Below, one piece after another: positions 62,468 to 64,000 of a stretch of DNA of 64,000 nt. Below the pieces are notes generated by a model that was not told the DNA's origin, searched no databases, and was given only the letters and a program-made list of their open reading frames with translations. The translations under genes were made by a program, and so were the position numbers. This DNA comes from Pseudomonas sp. R84 (GTDB taxonomy: Bacteria > Pseudomonadota > Gammaproteobacteria > Pseudomonadales > Pseudomonadaceae), in the NCBI RefSeq assembly GCF_009834515.1, contig NZ_CP019426.1:2965501-3029500 (forward strand), in the 5' to 3' direction. How positions within the stretch are numbered: the stretch's first letter is position 1; the number at the start of each line of letters is the position of its first letter.

Positions 62468-64000
62468 ATGGAAATCAAGGTCAACTTTCTCGACAACCTT
62501 CGACTTGAAGCCAAGTTCGACGACTTCACGGTGATCGCCGATCAGCCCATCCGCTACAAGGGCGATGGCTCGGCACCGGGGCCGTTCGACTACTTTCTGG
62601 CATCGTCGGCGTTGTGTGCGGCGTACTTTGTGAAGTTGTACTGCGACACCCGCAACATTCCGACTGAAAACATTCGCCTGTCGCAAAACAACATCGTCGA
62701 CCCGGAAAACCGCTACAACCAGATCTTCAAGATCCAGGTCGAGTTGCCGGCGGACATCTCCGAGAAAGATCGCCTGGGCATCCTGCGTTCCATCGATCGC
62801 TGCACGGTGAAGAAGGTCGTGCAGACCGGTCCGGAATTCATCATCGAGGAAGTCGAGAATCTCGACGCCGATGCTCAGGCGCTGTTGATGCCGGTGGCCG
62901 GTTCGGACGCAGGCACCTTCATCGCCGGCAAAGACCTGCCGCTGGAGCAGACCATCGCCAACATGTCGGGCATTCTGGCCGACCTGGGGATGAAGATCGA
63001 AATCGCTTCGTGGCGCAATATTGTGCCCAACGTCTGGTCGCTGCATATCCGCGATGCCCATTCGCCAATGTGTTTCACCAACGGCAAGGGCGCGACCAAA
63101 GAAGGCGCGCTGGCCTCGGCACTGGGCGAATTCATTGAGCGCCTGAATTGCAACTTCTTCTACAACGACCAGTTCTGGGGCGAAGAAATCGCCAACGCCG
63201 AATTCGTCCACTACCCGGACGAACAGTGGTTCAAACCAGGTCCGAAAGATGAGTTGCCGAGCGAGATTCTCGACGACTACACCCGGAAGATTTACAACCG
63301 TGATGGCGAGTTGCGCGGTTCGAACCTGTTCGACACCAACTCCGGCAACACCCAGCGCGGCATCTGCTCGCTGCCGTTTGTGCGGCAGTCCGACAATGAA
63401 GTGGTGTACTTCCCGTCCAACCTGATTGAAAACCTTTACCTCAGCAACGGCATGAGCGCCGGCAACACCCTCGCCGAAGCGCAGGTGCAGTGCCTGTCGG
63501 AAATCTTCGAACGCGCGGTCAAGCGCGAAATCCTCGAAGGCGAAATGGCCCTGCCGGACGTGCCGCAGGAAGTCCTGGAAAAATACCCGAGCATCCTCGC
63601 CGGCATCAAAGGTCTGGAAGAGCAGGGCTTCCCGGTGCTGGTCAAGGACGCCTCGCTGGGCGGTGAATTCCCGGTGATGTGCGTGACCCTGATGAACCCG
63701 CGCACCGGCGGCGTGTTCGCCTCGTTCGGCGCGCACCCGAGCCTGGAAGTGGCGCTGGAACGCAGCCTCACCGAACTGTTGCAGGGCCGCAGTTTCGAAG
63801 GCCTCAACGACTTGCCGCAGCCGACCTTCTCCGGTCAGGCCGTCACTGAACCGAACAACTTCGTCGAGCACTTTATCGACTCCAGCGGTGTGGTGTCGTG
63901 GCGTTTCTTCAGTGCCAAACCGGACTTCGAATTCGTCGAGTGGGACTTCTCAGGCGATGGCGAAAACTCCAACGCCGAAGAGGCCGCGACGCTGTTCGGC
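62468..64000 (+). CDS. OsmC/YcaO-domain protein (runs off the window)
   Basis: 511 codons are present with no stop before the right edge. An N-terminal OsmC-like domain (about 1-140, DYFLASSALCAAYFVKL) is joined to a YcaO domain with the ATP-binding pattern ATKEGALASALGEFIERLNC and TLAEAQVQCLSEIFERAV. This is the E. coli YcaO layout; YcaO enzymes activate peptide or tRNA/ribosomal-protein backbones with ATP, and this branch is linked to ribosomal protein S12 modification. The ATG at 62468 has a weak ribosome site. A 475-codon ORF lies antisense and is a shadow. Confidence 0.9.
   Translation, partial: MEIKVNFLDNLRLEAKFDDFTVIADQPIRYKGDGSAPGPFDYFLASSALCAAYFVKLYCDTRNIPTENIRLSQNNIVDPENRYNQIFKIQVELPADISEKDRLGILRSIDRCTVKKVVQTGPEFIIEEVENLDADAQALLMPVAGSDAGTFIAGKDLPLEQTIANMSGILADLGMKIEIASWRNIVPNVWSLHIRDAHSPMCFTNGKGATKEGALASALGEFIERLNCNFFYNDQFWGEEIANAEFVHYPDEQWFKPGPKDELPSEILDDYTRKIYNRDGELRGSNLFDTNSGNTQRGICSLPFVRQSDNEVVYFPSNLIENLYLSNGMSAGNTLAEAQVQCLSEIFERAVKREILEGEMALPDVPQEVLEKYPSILAGIKGLEEQGFPVLVKDASLGGEFPVMCVTLMNPRTGGVFASFGAHPSLEVALERSLTELLQGRSFEGLNDLPQPTFSGQAVTEPNNFVEHFIDSSGVVSWRFFSAKPDFEFVEWDFSGDGENSNAEEAATLFG

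Noticed and set aside
62444..63871. A 475-codon minus-strand ORF at the right end
   Set aside because: Shadow of the OsmC/YcaO gene on the plus strand, which is open from 62468 to the window end and has clear domain motifs.

Overview
The window looks like chromosome of a fluorescent-group Pseudomonas. The evidence is its high GC with strong G/C third positions, AAGGAG-type ribosome sites, lineage-typical small families (DUF6124, DUF6555), fluorescent-pseudomonad REP-like repeats (27915, 30606, 55923, 59172), a FecI/FecR/TonB iron cassette with a Fur box, and an orphan Hcp/VgrG/RHS type VI secretion island. No tRNA, rRNA, CRISPR array, insertion sequence or integrase was recognised. Most of the window is ordinary accessory-rich chromosome. 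Two AT-richer stretches, about 33.1-36.6 kb and 48.8-52.6 kb, look acquired.

Layout. 0.2-5.1 kb: small metabolic and unknown genes (saccharopine-dehydrogenase-like reductase, GFA protein, DUF6555, a short HhH protein, a tail-anchored protein, a GNAT, a HEAT-repeat protein). 5.3-15.8 kb: an FAD oxidoreductase/metallo-hydrolase operon, then a signalling block: receiver-only regulator, GlxA-type regulator, FixJ-type regulator and an 1837-residue kinase-like/ATPase/GAF/PAS/histidine kinase whose N-terminal kinase domain looks dead. 16-19.2 kb: GABA-type permease, GlxA/AraC regulator, thioesterase. 19.6-23.6 kb: Fur-box-led sigma factor/anti-sigma/TonB receptor. 23.8-32.8 kb: ABC exporter, small membrane protein, TspO-esterase operon, second DUF6555-like protein, second GNAT, a tyrosine phosphatase fused to an autotransporter barrel, AraC regulator, 2OG-Fe(II) oxygenase.

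33.1-36.6 kb: an RloC/PrrC-like AAA_13 ATPase gene broken by one missing G, then unusual tandem repeats and a DUF7079 gene. 36.6-37.4 kb: a DUF6124 gene with a long leader; the distal end of a second copy of this leader is at the very start of the window. 37.5-40.6 kb: a frameshifted membrane gene, a small barrel-like protein and a divergent TetR/MFS pair. 40.9-53.8 kb: hcp, vgrG, an RHS polymorphic toxin with a nuclease tip, its NTF2-type immunity gene, a graveyard of decayed immunity genes and a displaced RHS relic, intact orphan immunity-like genes (unknown 242 aa, DUF4265, SUKH), a free-standing PAAR protein and a periplasmic protein. 54-64 kb: msrA, TetR/O-methyltransferase with an operator palindrome, a TonB receptor, ppk2, a CHASE4/PAS/GGDEF/EAL protein and a YcaO-type gene that runs off the right edge.

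The strongest leads are the exported phosphatase-autotransporter, the pseudokinase-containing hybrid histidine kinase, the split anticodon-nuclease-like ATPase, the RHS tip-replacement scar with its orphan immunity genes, and the DUF6124 leader with mutually exclusive stems. Frameshifts occur at several separate places, so some breaks may be assembly errors.
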